This document shows positions 16,917 through 25,756 of a stretch of DNA of 64,000 nucleotides, in pieces; positions within the stretch are counted from its first letter, which is position 1; every line of letters starts with the position of its first letter. The stretch is from Campylobacteraceae bacterium (GTDB lineage: Bacteria > Campylobacterota > Campylobacteria > Campylobacterales > Sulfurospirillaceae), in the NCBI GenBank assembly GCA_027050775.1, contig JALUBH010000027.1, positions 62,001 to 126,000 on the forward strand, written 5' to 3'. Below the pieces are notes generated by a model. It was given only the letters and a program-made list of their open reading frames with translations, had not been told where the DNA came from and searched no databases. The position numbers and the translations under genes were made by a program.

Positions 16917-18187
16917 GGTATAATTTTGTATTACAATTAGTATTAGCTTCCATAATACTAATTGTAATCTTTTCAGTTATCTTATATAGCTACATAAAGA
17001 TATCGATCTACAAGGACTTAACAAAGTCACTGCAAAAAGAAGCCGCCCTGATAGCGGTAGAAAAATCATCAGATTTGAACAAAGTTGAAAAGTATTCTTT
17101 TGCATCCTCTCTACAAGCTCAAAATAGAGTAATTAAAACTGTTGTGAGAATTGATGCAAAATCAAAAATCAGTTTCGAGCCATCTGTTGTACATAATGTT
17201 CACTATTTGACTATATATTATCCATACAATGAGAAAAAATCTCTTTTTATCTCAATCACAAAAAATATATCAGACACCAACAAACTGCTTAGTGAAATTT
17301 TGGCCAATATATTAAGCATAAATTTCATAATGCTTTTTCTTGTTCTTTTTTATGCTCTATTTTTATCGCGAATGTTACTTGTACCTATAAAATCTCTCAC
17401 TATGAAACTTGCAAATATGAATGAGAGTTTTTTGCAAACAATCGATCCAAGAACTCTACCAAAAGAGTTTGCACCTCTAGGAAAAAGCATAAACTCTCTT
17501 GTTAAGAGGATACAAGCATTTACTCAGTACCAAAAAGAGCTCTTTATAGGTGCGTCTCATGAACTAAAAACTCCTCTAGCAGTTATGAAAACAAAAAATG
17601 AAGTGACACTTCTAAAGCCAAGGGATGTCCAAAGATATAAAGATGCACTCGAAAATAACATTACAACTATAAATGAAATGAATAAAATGATAAGCAATAT
17701 CATGGAGATCGGGCGACAAGAGAGTGCTCAATTTGAAAAGCCGATTGAAATTGATTTGATAAAATTTCTAAAAGAGAGAGCAAATAATTTTAAAATCCTA
17801 GCCTATCAGGAAGAAAAGAAATTTAATATATATATATCTCCTGAAAAGTACATATTTAAAACTCAACCCACACTTCTCATACACATACTTCAAAACTTTG
17901 TACAAAATGCTATAAAATTTACGCCAATAGGAAAAACTATATCTTTTTATGCAAAAAAAACTCAATCAGGATATCTTATAGAAATTCTCGATGAAGGAAG
18001 AGGCATAGATGAAGATAAGGATCTATTTGCACCATTTAAACGATTTGGAAATAAATCAGGAGCCGGTCTTGGACTTTTTTTGGCAAAAAATGCAGCCAAT
18101 GCATTAAATATCAAAATATCTATCAAAAATAGAAAAAATAGTAATGGAGCTATAGCATCTATCTTCATTCCTAGCAATAAAAAATAA
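16895..18187 (+). CDS. Sensor histidine kinase, presumed partner of the HsrA-type regulator
   Basis: 430 residues, TTG start inside the last 22 bases of the regulator gene (no ATG or GTG is suitably placed). Two membrane segments (about 10-33 and 140-162) enclose a ~100-residue periplasmic sensor region of unknown ligand. A HAMP-like linker leads to the H-box FIGASHELKTPLAVMKTK, then QNFVQNAIKFTP (N), ILDEGRGID (G1) and GAGLGLFLAKNAA (G2). All catalytic boxes are intact. Overlap with the regulator implies coupled translation. Confidence 0.88.
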   Translation: MLSKKSIRYNFVLQLVLASIILIVIFSVILYSYIKISIYKDLTKSLQKEAALIAVEKSSDLNKVEKYSFASSLQAQNRVIKTVVRIDAKSKISFEPSVVHNVHYLTIYYPYNEKKSLFISITKNISDTNKLLSEILANILSINFIMLFLVLFYALFLSRMLLVPIKSLTMKLANMNESFLQTIDPRTLPKEFAPLGKSINSLVKRIQAFTQYQKELFIGASHELKTPLAVMKTKNEVTLLKPRDVQRYKDALENNITTINEMNKMISNIMEIGRQESAQFEKPIEIDLIKFLKERANNFKILAYQEEKKFNIYISPEKYIFKTQPTLLIHILQNFVQNAIKFTPIGKTISFYAKKTQSGYLIEILDEGRGIDEDKDLFAPFKRFGNKSGAGLGLFLAKNAANALNIKISIKNRKNSNGAIASIFIPSNKK

Positions 18188-18237
18188 AAAAATTACAAAA
18201 AATTGATTTTTTAAATTTTTTTAAAGTAAACTTACTG

Positions 18238-18243
18238 TATAAA
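18238..18243 (+). promoter_or_regulatory. Candidate -10 box of the ferredoxin-ppx operon
   Basis: TATAAA in CTTACTGTATAAATC, about 45 bases before the ATG at 18287. The region is strongly AT-rich upstream. Confidence 0.4.
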
Positions 18244-18286
18244 TCTCTCTAACTAATTTAAAAACAAGAAACTAAGGAAATTTAAA

Positions 18287-18541
18287 ATGTCACTACTGAT
18301 AACAGATGAATGTATAGCTTGTGATGCTTGCAGGGATGAGTGTCCAAATTGTGCTATTGAAGAGTCAGATCCAATATATATAATTGACCCGGATATTTGC
18401 ACCGAATGCGTTGGTCATTATGATGAACCTGCCTGCATATCTGTTTGTCCTGTCGATTGCATAGTGCCGGATCGAGACAACATAGAGAGTATGGAAGAGT
18501 TAAGATTAAAATTTAAACAACTAACTAGCGAAGAAGAGTAA
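18287..18541 (+). CDS. fdxB: YfhL-type 2[4Fe-4S] ferredoxin (FdxB)
   Basis: 84 residues with two cluster motifs. The first is CIACDACRDECPNCAIEE. The second is CTECVGHYDEPACISVCP, with the long insertion between its second and third cysteines typical of the Allochromatium/YfhL type. It is a small soluble electron carrier. Its stop codon overlaps the ATG of the next gene (TAATG), and a ferredoxin in this position before a Ppx/GppA gene is conserved in relatives. Confidence 0.9.
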   Translation: MSLLITDECIACDACRDECPNCAIEESDPIYIIDPDICTECVGHYDEPACISVCPVDCIVPDRDNIESMEELRLKFKQLTSEEE

Positions 18542-20010
18542 TGGCAAAGAGAACTGCTGTCATTGATATCGGTTCAAATTCGGCCAGGATGGTGGTCTTT
18601 GAAAGAACCAGTCGTTTGGCATTTCATATCATAAAAGAGATAAAAAGCAGAGTTCGCATAGGTGAAGGAGCTTATGAAAACGGTGGAAACTTGCAAGAGA
18701 TACCACTGCAAAGAACATACGATACACTTGAGGGATATAACAATATCATCAAAACCCTAAAATGCTCCAAAGTCTTTTGTGTAGCTACCTCTGCACTCAG
18801 AGATGCAAATAATGCAAAAAGTTTCATAAAGAAAATTAAACAAGATTTGGGTATTAATATAAAAATTATAGATGGTTCAAAAGAGGCATATTACGGTGGA
18901 ATTGCTGCAAAAAATCTTCTGATGCCCATTAAAAATGCCACTACCATAGATATAGGCGGAGGTTCAACAGAGCTATCTCTCATAAAAAACTCAAAAATTA
19001 CGGACACCGTATCTATAAATGTAGGAACAGTAAGGTTAAAAGAGCTCTTTTTAGACAAAAACGCCAATAGCGATGAAATCATAAATTATATAAAAGATAA
19101 AATTAGCCAAATACCACAACATTTTAAAAATGATAATTTAATCGTAATCGGTGGAACGACTAGATCTATGTCTGAATTTATTATGAAAAAAACATGTTAT
19201 CCTTTGGAAACAGTACATGGTTTTGAATATAAACTCTATAAATATATAGATTTTATAAGAGATATTAAAAAATCAAATGTACTCGATTTGAAAAATTTTA
19301 ATATTAAGAAAGATAGGCTTGATACTATAAGGGAGGGGCTGTATATATTTGATGAAATCAGTACCAAGTTAGAAAGTATAAGTATAATTACCGCTGGAGT
19401 CGGCGTCAGAGAAGGTGTATATCTGTGTGATTTACTGAGAAACTTTAACCACAGTTTTCCAAAAAATTATAAACTTGGACTAAGAAGCCTTATAGATAGA
19501 TTTGGATTAAAAGATAGACAAAACAGCTCAATGCTCAGATATACAAAAGAGTTATTTTATGCGCTTGATTATCTTCATCAAATAGATGAAAAATACATAG
19601 ATTTACTCACAACTTCAGCAAAACTATATAATATAGGTGTAAAGCTAAATTATTATGAAAAAAATCTACATAGCTTTTATTTTATAATCAACGGTTTAAA
19701 CTATGGTTTCTCTCATAGTGAAAAAATCTTGATTGCTTTGTTGATAAAATATCATATGAAAAAGCTTCCCTCAAATGATGATTTAAAAGTTTATGAAAAT
19801 CTACTACCTGATATAAAAATTGTAAACTGGCTCAGTTTCATACTCTCTCTTTCAAACTGCCTGCATAGGGATTTGATAGATGATAAATTTCATTTCAAAT
19901 ATGCAAATCACACGCTATATATAAGATCAAATAAAAAACTATATCTTGCAAAAGAGTGCATAAAAAAACTAGCTAAACCAGCCTCTTTTGCCATAGTTTT
20001 AGAGGATTAG
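18541..20010 (+). CDS. ppx: Ppx/GppA family phosphatase
   Basis: 489 residues. The actin-like ATPase fold is shown by AVIDIGSNSARMVVFE at the N-terminus, CVATSALRDA, and TIDIGGGSTELSLI in the middle, followed by GTVRLKELF. An alpha-helical C-terminal half (about 310-489) resembles the HD-like domain of exopolyphosphatases. The family hydrolyses polyphosphate and/or pppGpp; which one cannot be told here. It is coupled to the ferredoxin gene by a one-base overlap and faces bamA convergently, with only four bases between them. Confidence 0.85.
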   Translation: MAKRTAVIDIGSNSARMVVFERTSRLAFHIIKEIKSRVRIGEGAYENGGNLQEIPLQRTYDTLEGYNNIIKTLKCSKVFCVATSALRDANNAKSFIKKIKQDLGINIKIIDGSKEAYYGGIAAKNLLMPIKNATTIDIGGGSTELSLIKNSKITDTVSINVGTVRLKELFLDKNANSDEIINYIKDKISQIPQHFKNDNLIVIGGTTRSMSEFIMKKTCYPLETVHGFEYKLYKYIDFIRDIKKSNVLDLKNFNIKKDRLDTIREGLYIFDEISTKLESISIITAGVGVREGVYLCDLLRNFNHSFPKNYKLGLRSLIDRFGLKDRQNSSMLRYTKELFYALDYLHQIDEKYIDLLTTSAKLYNIGVKLNYYEKNLHSFYFIINGLNYGFSHSEKILIALLIKYHMKKLPSNDDLKVYENLLPDIKIVNWLSFILSLSNCLHRDLIDDKFHFKYANHTLYIRSNKKLYLAKECIKKLAKPASFAIVLED

Positions 20011-20014
20011 CCCT

Positions 20015-22225
20015 CTAAAACTGTCTTCCCATAGTAAATTCAAATGATGATGTATCGTCTCCTGCTTCTTTTAGCAAAGGTTTTGCGAAGATTAAATCTA
20101 TAGGTCCCATAGGAGATACCCACTCTAAACTCAAGCCTGTACCAGCTCTTGTTATATCTAGATTATCTTCTCCTGTCATACCATAATCAAAAAATAGTGC
20201 ACCTCTTAGTTTCATGCGCTCTAAAAGAGGGAAACTTGCTTCAACACTATTTGCAACCATCATTTTCCCACCAAGCAAATCACCGCTGCTATTTTTAGGT
20301 GAAATAGAACTTGATGCATATCCTCTAACAGTACTTATACCACCCATATATACTTTCTCGCCGATAGGAAGATAGCCGTTGTCAACTATGTATTGAAATC
20401 TTGCCTTATATCTTAGAATTAAATCATAATCGATCTTGTCATCCAATCCATAGAAATATGCAAACCTACCTCTTGTTTTCAGAAATTTCTCATCGCCACC
20501 AACACCGGCAAATTCCATACTCAAAGATGCGCTCATACCTCTTCTTGGAAGATAATAATCATCGGTATTATTAAATGAAACTCCAGGGGTAATTGCGCTT
20601 TTTATTGTAGTGTCAGTTGTATAAAGATCTGGGTTAAGAGTTGACGAAAGATCACTTAACTCTGAACTCTCAAGTGTATACCCAACTGAACCCCTCCAAA
20701 ATTTACCAAATTTTCTTCCAACAGCAAGATTAAAACCTAAGGAATCTTGGTTGTAAGAGGTATAATCAAAATTTTCCCTGTAGACACTTCCAGACAAACT
20801 ATAGATTGAATCAAAAACCCTAGGGTTAGTCACGGATATCTTTCCACTCAATACAGTATCTGATTTGTCGATATTTACAACGGTATTTATACCCGAGCCA
20901 AAGATATTTTTATCTGCAAGATTTGCACTAAGCAATATGCCATCTGATGAACCGTAACCGATCCCACCTCCGATGGATGCTGTTCTTGCCTCTTTGACCG
21001 TTACCAATAAATTTATTTTATTTTCGCTTATCCTTGCCTCTTTTATATTTGCATCTTCAAAATATCCTGTTCTTTTTAATGCACTTATCGAATCTTTCAA
21101 GTCTGTTCTGTTATACAAATCTCCCGGCGCTAGATAAACTTCTCTTCTAACGACCCTATCTATTGTTTTAGTATTACCTGAAATTATCACATTATTTATA
21201 TAGACTTTTTGACCAGGATTTACTATAAATGTTATATCAGCGTTATGTCTCTTTTTATGAGTTTTTACATCCGGATTTACTCTAACATAAGCATATCCCA
21301 AGTCAGCTACATCATCCTCGATAGTCTGCAGATCCTTTCTAAGTCTTTTTGAGCTAAACATTTGCCCCGGCTGAAGATGAAGATCTGAGAGAACTTTTTT
21401 GACATTTAGCAAACCTTTTGGCGCTATAATATCTACTTTTTTTACTTTATACTGCTCTCCTTCACTGATACTATATGTTAAATCAGCAGAATAGCTATCC
21501 ATATAGGCTTTCAAGAAGGGGTTGCTTACTTTTACATCTAAATATCCATGTCGCAAATAGTAGTCTCTGATTCTTGCCGGATCATACGGCAAATCACCAA
21601 GCTTGACAACCCCATCATCAAATCCCCACATCCAAGATAAAAACTCTTTTTGCCTATTTGCTATAGAAGATCTTATATCGCTATAATCAAATTTTTTGGC
21701 ACCACATAATCTAACTTTTTCTATAACTATTTTTTCCCCTCTATTTATTATTAAATCCAAAGAGAGGGAGTTTTTATTTAGTTTTTTTGTACTATCTTCT
21801 ATGACGGTGTTAAAATAGCCTTTGCTTTCATAGTATTTTTCAATTCTTTTTTTTGCAAGCTCTACTCTATTTTGATCATAAATTTCACCTTTTTTGATGC
21901 CTATAACATCTTTTAAAGTTTTTTTATCGTTATCGCCTATGCCAGCTATATCGATATTTGCAATAACAGGTTTCTCAACCACCAAAATAGTCAGATTGCC
22001 ATTTTTTTCACTGACCGATATATCTTTGAAAAATTTTTGTTTATATAGACTTTGAATGCCCTTATCGACAACTTCAACACTAAGTGTATCGCCAACATGC
22101 AAATTCATAACCTCTTTAGCAATGCTTGGTGAAAGGTGAATCAAACCTTCAAATTTTATATGTTTTATTGTAATTGCATACAAAGAGGAAGCTAACACTA
22201 ATCCTGATAATAATATTTTATTCAT
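20015..22225 (-). CDS. bamA: Outer membrane protein assembly factor BamA
   Basis: 736 residues. A signal peptide (MNKILLSGLVLASSLYA) is followed by five POTRA domains (about 18-345) and a C-terminal 16-strand barrel of about 390 residues. Barrel markers are GGGIGYGSSDG, the loop-6 region VYMGGISTVRGYASSSIS (V/IRG-Y/F motif), and a terminal aromatic in SFEFTMGRQF, the usual insertion signal. It folds outer membrane proteins. It is divergent from tyrA and end-to-end with ppx. Confidence 0.95.
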   Translation of the reverse strand: MNKILLSGLVLASSLYAITIKHIKFEGLIHLSPSIAKEVMNLHVGDTLSVEVVDKGIQSLYKQKFFKDISVSEKNGNLTILVVEKPVIANIDIAGIGDNDKKTLKDVIGIKKGEIYDQNRVELAKKRIEKYYESKGYFNTVIEDSTKKLNKNSLSLDLIINRGEKIVIEKVRLCGAKKFDYSDIRSSIANRQKEFLSWMWGFDDGVVKLGDLPYDPARIRDYYLRHGYLDVKVSNPFLKAYMDSYSADLTYSISEGEQYKVKKVDIIAPKGLLNVKKVLSDLHLQPGQMFSSKRLRKDLQTIEDDVADLGYAYVRVNPDVKTHKKRHNADITFIVNPGQKVYINNVIISGNTKTIDRVVRREVYLAPGDLYNRTDLKDSISALKRTGYFEDANIKEARISENKINLLVTVKEARTASIGGGIGYGSSDGILLSANLADKNIFGSGINTVVNIDKSDTVLSGKISVTNPRVFDSIYSLSGSVYRENFDYTSYNQDSLGFNLAVGRKFGKFWRGSVGYTLESSELSDLSSTLNPDLYTTDTTIKSAITPGVSFNNTDDYYLPRRGMSASLSMEFAGVGGDEKFLKTRGRFAYFYGLDDKIDYDLILRYKARFQYIVDNGYLPIGEKVYMGGISTVRGYASSSISPKNSSGDLLGGKMMVANSVEASFPLLERMKLRGALFFDYGMTGEDNLDITRAGTGLSLEWVSPMGPIDLIFAKPLLKEAGDDTSSFEFTMGRQF

Positions 22226-22277
22226 TTAAAAACCCTAATTTAATATTTCTTTGTCATAATTTATCATAAAAAAAAGA

Positions 22278-22283
22278 TATAAT
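22278..22283 (+). promoter_or_regulatory. Candidate -10 box of tyrA
   Basis: TATAAT in AAGATATAATACC, 38 bases before the ATG at 22322; AAAGG lies eight bases before that ATG. The same 96-base interval must also hold the bamA promoter on the other strand. Confidence 0.5.
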
Positions 22284-22321
22284 ACCATTTTTGGAATTAA
22301 TTATTCGTTAAAGGCAACAAT

Positions 22322-23149
22322 ATGAAAATCGGTATTATTGGACTCGGTCTTATGGGTGGTTCTTTGGGTCTTGCACTTAAACACATAAAACTTGTATCAA
22401 AAACTTGTGGATTTGACCACAATCTTTCGCACTGCGAAGAAGCACTAAAGCTAGGCCTTGTAGATGAGATAGTAAAATTCTCAGAAATCAAGAAGTGCGA
22501 TATGATTTTTTTAGCTATTCCTGTCGAGGCTATAATTAGTGTATTGCAAAATCTTAAAGATATACCAAAAAATACTACTATAGTTGACCTTGGAAGCACA
22601 AAAGAGAAAATCATAAACAGCGTACCCAAAGAGATAAGATCAAACTTTATAGCGGCTCATCCTATGACAGGTACTGAAAAATTTGGTCCAAGTGCTGCTG
22701 TAGAAGAGCTATACCATGACAGCATCGTAGTTTTATGTAATATGGATGAAAGCGGAGATATACATAAAAATAGAGCCATACAGGTCTTTTCTCATATTGG
22801 CATGAAGATAGTATTTATGGAGGCTATTGAACACGACAAACATGCCTCTTTTATCTCTCATCTGCCTCATGCACTAAGTTATGCGTTGGCAAATAGTGTC
22901 ATGGGCGAAGAGGAACCAAAAAGCATACTTTTACTAGCTGGTGGAGGGTTTAAAGATATGAGTAGAATTGCAAAAAGCTCGCCGCTTATGTGGAAAGATG
23001 TATTTAAACAAAATAGAAAAAATCTTTTACACTCGATAGAACTTTTTGAAAAAGAGCTAAATAAATGCAAAGCTATTATAAAAGAAGAAAAATGGGAAGA
23101 GTTAGAAAAATGGATGAGCAACGCCACCACCCTACACAAAATTCTCTAG
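22322..23149 (+). CDS. tyrA: Prephenate dehydrogenase TyrA
   Basis: 275 residues. NAD-dependent oxidation and decarboxylation of prephenate in tyrosine synthesis. The Rossmann loop is IGLGLMGGSLGLALK at residues 5-19. AIPVEAI, AHPMTGTEKFGPS and SHLPHALSYALA contain the substrate-binding residues. There is no chorismate mutase or ACT domain; the mutase is fused to PheA at 50267-51331. It ends facing the small-subunit gene at 23232. Confidence 0.93.
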   Translation: MKIGIIGLGLMGGSLGLALKHIKLVSKTCGFDHNLSHCEEALKLGLVDEIVKFSEIKKCDMIFLAIPVEAIISVLQNLKDIPKNTTIVDLGSTKEKIINSVPKEIRSNFIAAHPMTGTEKFGPSAAVEELYHDSIVVLCNMDESGDIHKNRAIQVFSHIGMKIVFMEAIEHDKHASFISHLPHALSYALANSVMGEEEPKSILLLAGGGFKDMSRIAKSSPLMWKDVFKQNRKNLLHSIELFEKELNKCKAIIKEEKWEELEKWMSNATTLHKIL

Positions 23150-23170
23150 AAAGAATTATTTTTTATAAAG

Positions 23171-23203
23171 TGACCTCACGCACTATAATGAGCAAAGCTC
23201 TTT
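23171..23203. repeat. Short palindromic repeat between tyrA and the small-subunit gene
   Basis: TGACCTCACGCACTATAATG continues into GAGCAAAGCTC and a T-run. It differs from the start of the element at 43601 only by transitions over about 30 bases. The GAGC/GCTC hairpin plus TTTT could end transcription of tyrA on the plus strand. Confidence 0.55.
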
Positions 23204-23231
23204 TAAGTAGAAAAACAAACTTCTAGCCCTA

Positions 23232-23741
23232 CTATTCCAAGCTTTTTATAAACTCTAAAAATCCTTTTATGATCTCTTTTGGTTCTGGCGGGCAACCATG
23301 TATTTGATAAGAAATTGGGAGATTTAGAGAAGTTGCACCTTTTATCGCAAAGTTTTCTTCAAATACACCATCTAAAAGCGGGCAGTCTCCTAGCGTGATT
23401 ATGTATGATGGTTTTGGTATTTGATTATAAACTTCTAAAACATGATGATACATATTTACTCCAACCACCCCGCTAAGGAGCATAACATCTGCGTGCCTAG
23501 GACTTGCTACAAAATGAATACCAAGTCTGTCTAAATCATAATACGGATTAGACAAGGCATTGCATTCTGCTTCACAAGCGTTGCAACTACCACTGCTTAC
23601 CATTCTTATAGCCAAACTCCCCGCAAATCTTTTGTTTATTTTACTCTTTAACTCTTTTTTTAATTGTGCTAATTCGTCATCAAATTCTAGATTTACAGTT
23701 GCTATGTTTTCTTTAGCTCTTCTTTGCCAAAATTTTATCAT
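23232..23741 (-). CDS. NuoB/HyfI-like small subunit (set B, detached)
   Basis: 169 residues. Group-4 hydrogenase small-subunit type with an N2-like 4Fe-4S site: C53 and C56 in GSCNACEAEC, C120 in LGDC, C150 in GCPPEP. There is an extra C60. It is a clear paralogue of the subunit at 25247-25756. It starts seven bases after the stop of the permease gene and is therefore probably co-transcribed with it. Set B's own large subunit (32794) has no small subunit beside it, so I assign this one to set B by elimination; that is inference. Confidence 0.82.
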   Translation of the reverse strand: MIKFWQRRAKENIATVNLEFDDELAQLKKELKSKINKRFAGSLAIRMVSSGSCNACEAECNALSNPYYDLDRLGIHFVASPRHADVMLLSGVVGVNMYHHVLEVYNQIPKPSYIITLGDCPLLDGVFEENFAIKGATSLNLPISYQIHGCPPEPKEIIKGFLEFIKSLE

Positions 23742-23748
23742 TTATACC

Positions 23749-25149
23749 TCATATTTTTTCATTATTATACCATTTTAGCATCAATTCTTCTTGTGCTGTT
23801 TTTGCAACTAGTCTATTTTTGCTATATAAAAAATAATAAAGCGCACCAATTACATATAGTATAATTGTACATAAAAATGCTTTTGGGTCGTAGGCATAAA
23901 CACCTGTTAATGCTATAAGAGACAGTATCAAAGATAGTCCTGATGTTACTACTCCACCTGGTGTTTTATATGGTCTTTGCATATCTGGTTGTTTTATTCT
24001 TAGTAAAATATGACTTAAAGACATAAGTGCATATGAAATAGTTGCACCAACAACTGCCATACCTAGCATCAAATCACCTTCACCACTTAAAGATGCTGTA
24101 AACCCTATAATACCAGGAATTATCAATGCCCATGTTGGAGCTTTTCTTTTGCTTGTAAGCGACAAAAACTGTGGTAAATACCCAGCTCTTGAAAGAGCAA
24201 ATACTAACCTACTATATCCATATATCATAGAGAAAAATGATGCAACCAAACCTGCAAGCCCTAAGATATTTACTAAAGTTGCCAATGAACTATAACCACT
24301 TAAATTAAGTGCATCTACTAAAGGAACTAAACTTTTTCCAATTACTTCAGAGCCAACTGCACCGGCTGTTAAAAATACAACTAAAACAGCTGTAAAAAGT
24401 AAAAATATCATCGCTGCAATAATTCCTCTTGGAACATCTTTAGCTGGGTTTTTCGCTTCTTCAGCAGCTAATGGAACACCTTCAACAGCTAAAAATAACC
24501 ACATAGCAAAAGGTAATGCAGCCCAAACACCATACCAACCAAAAGGCAATATTTTACTTGAACCAACTACATGAACTGAAGCAGAAATATCAAATAAATT
24601 ATTGATATCAAAATGCCCAATAAGTGCTACTGCAGTTACTATAATTGCAAATACAGCTAATGCACTAATAACCATTATTGATTTAAGTGCTTCACCAACA
24701 CCATATAAATGAATAGCAATAAAAACAGCATAAAAAAGGGCATAAACCATAGGTCCGTTAATGCCAAACAAAGCTTCAACTGCGGAGCCTATAAAAATAA
24801 CAATAGCAGCAGGTGCTAAGGCATACTCAATAAGTATTGCAAATCCTGTTAGATAACCACCGGCAGGACCCATAACTTGCCTTGCAAAACTATAACCACC
24901 ACCAGTAGTAGGAATTGCAGCTGACATCTCAGCTAATGATAAAACTAAACAAATATACATAATAGCCATTACTGCATATGCAATTACGAAACCACCCCAT
25001 CCAGCTACTCCTATTCCAAAGTTCCATCCTGCGAAATCTCCTGATATCACATAAGAAATTCCTAAGCCTGCTAACAGCATCCATCCGGCTGTTCCTTTCT
25101 TTAATTGTCTTTTGGCTAAATAATCTTGATTAATATGATTTGCACTCAT
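23749..25149 (-). CDS. APC-family permease, ethanolamine-permease-like
   Basis: 466 residues, about 12 hydrophobic segments. Matches the amino acid/polyamine/organocation superfamily: GTAGWMLLAGLGISYVISGDF at the start (first membrane segment with the unwound glycine region), AEMSAAIPTTGGGYSFARQ, EGVPLAAEEAKNPAKDVPRG, and a C-terminal RIKQPDMQRPYKTPGG. The overall look is that of ethanolamine permeases of proteobacteria, but I see no eut enzymes in the window, so the substrate is uncertain. It sits between two hydrogenase-like small-subunit genes, an unusual place. Confidence 0.8.
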   Translation of the reverse strand: MSANHINQDYLAKRQLKKGTAGWMLLAGLGISYVISGDFAGWNFGIGVAGWGGFVIAYAVMAIMYICLVLSLAEMSAAIPTTGGGYSFARQVMGPAGGYLTGFAILIEYALAPAAIVIFIGSAVEALFGINGPMVYALFYAVFIAIHLYGVGEALKSIMVISALAVFAIIVTAVALIGHFDINNLFDISASVHVVGSSKILPFGWYGVWAALPFAMWLFLAVEGVPLAAEEAKNPAKDVPRGIIAAMIFLLFTAVLVVFLTAGAVGSEVIGKSLVPLVDALNLSGYSSLATLVNILGLAGLVASFFSMIYGYSRLVFALSRAGYLPQFLSLTSKRKAPTWALIIPGIIGFTASLSGEGDLMLGMAVVGATISYALMSLSHILLRIKQPDMQRPYKTPGGVVTSGLSLILSLIALTGVYAYDPKAFLCTIILYVIGALYYFLYSKNRLVAKTAQEELMLKWYNNEKI

Positions 25150-25246
25150 TATTTTCCTTCGTATAATACATTAACCAACCAAAAACAACTAAAATTTCAT
25201 CTTTTGACAATTTTTTCATATAAATACCCACAAACCCCCAAATAGT

Positions 25247-25756
25247 TTAGCGTTTAGACAGTAACTTTAACAATCCGCTTATCAAATCAATAGGCTCAGG
25301 AGGGCAGCCTTTTATCCACAAATCAACTGGTAGTTTATCTCCGATTCCTCCCATGCAAGCATAGCTGTCTTTAAAATCTCCACCATCCATCGCGCAATCT
25401 CCTACTGCGATTATAAACTTAGGATTTGGGGTTAGCTCATAAGCATTCATTAATGCCTTATACATATTTTTGCTCAAGGCCCCTGTTATCATTAAGGCAT
25501 CTGCGAACTTTGGAGATGGGACAAATGATATGCCAAACCTCTCTAGGTTATAGTAAGGGTTTGCTAAGGCATTTATCTCTATTTCGCAGGCATTGCAACT
25601 TCCTGTATCTACCTCTCTTATGGAAAAACTTCTTTTGAAGATTTTATCTACTCTTTTTTTTAGCTCCAAACCTAAAACTTCTATATTTTCATCTCTAAAT
25701 TCTAGTTTTTCACTCAAAAGTTTATCACGAAATCTCATCTTAACTAAATCAATCAT
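25247..25756 (-). CDS. NuoB/HyfI-like small subunit (set A)
   Basis: 169 residues. Iron-sulfur ligands are C54 and C57 (GSCNACEIEI), C121 (VGDCAMDGG) and C151 (KGCPPEP), as in group-4 [NiFe] hydrogenase small subunits and, apart from spacing, NuoB. Its ATG overlaps the stop of the large-subunit gene (ATGA), so the two are translated together. The cluster would sit at the interface with the large subunit and can in principle pass electrons. No ferredoxin-like HyfH/NuoI gene is adjacent. Confidence 0.9.
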   Translation of the reverse strand: MIDLVKMRFRDKLLSEKLEFRDENIEVLGLELKKRVDKIFKRSFSIREVDTGSCNACEIEINALANPYYNLERFGISFVPSPKFADALMITGALSKNMYKALMNAYELTPNPKFIIAVGDCAMDGGDFKDSYACMGGIGDKLPVDLWIKGCPPEPIDLISGLLKLLSKR

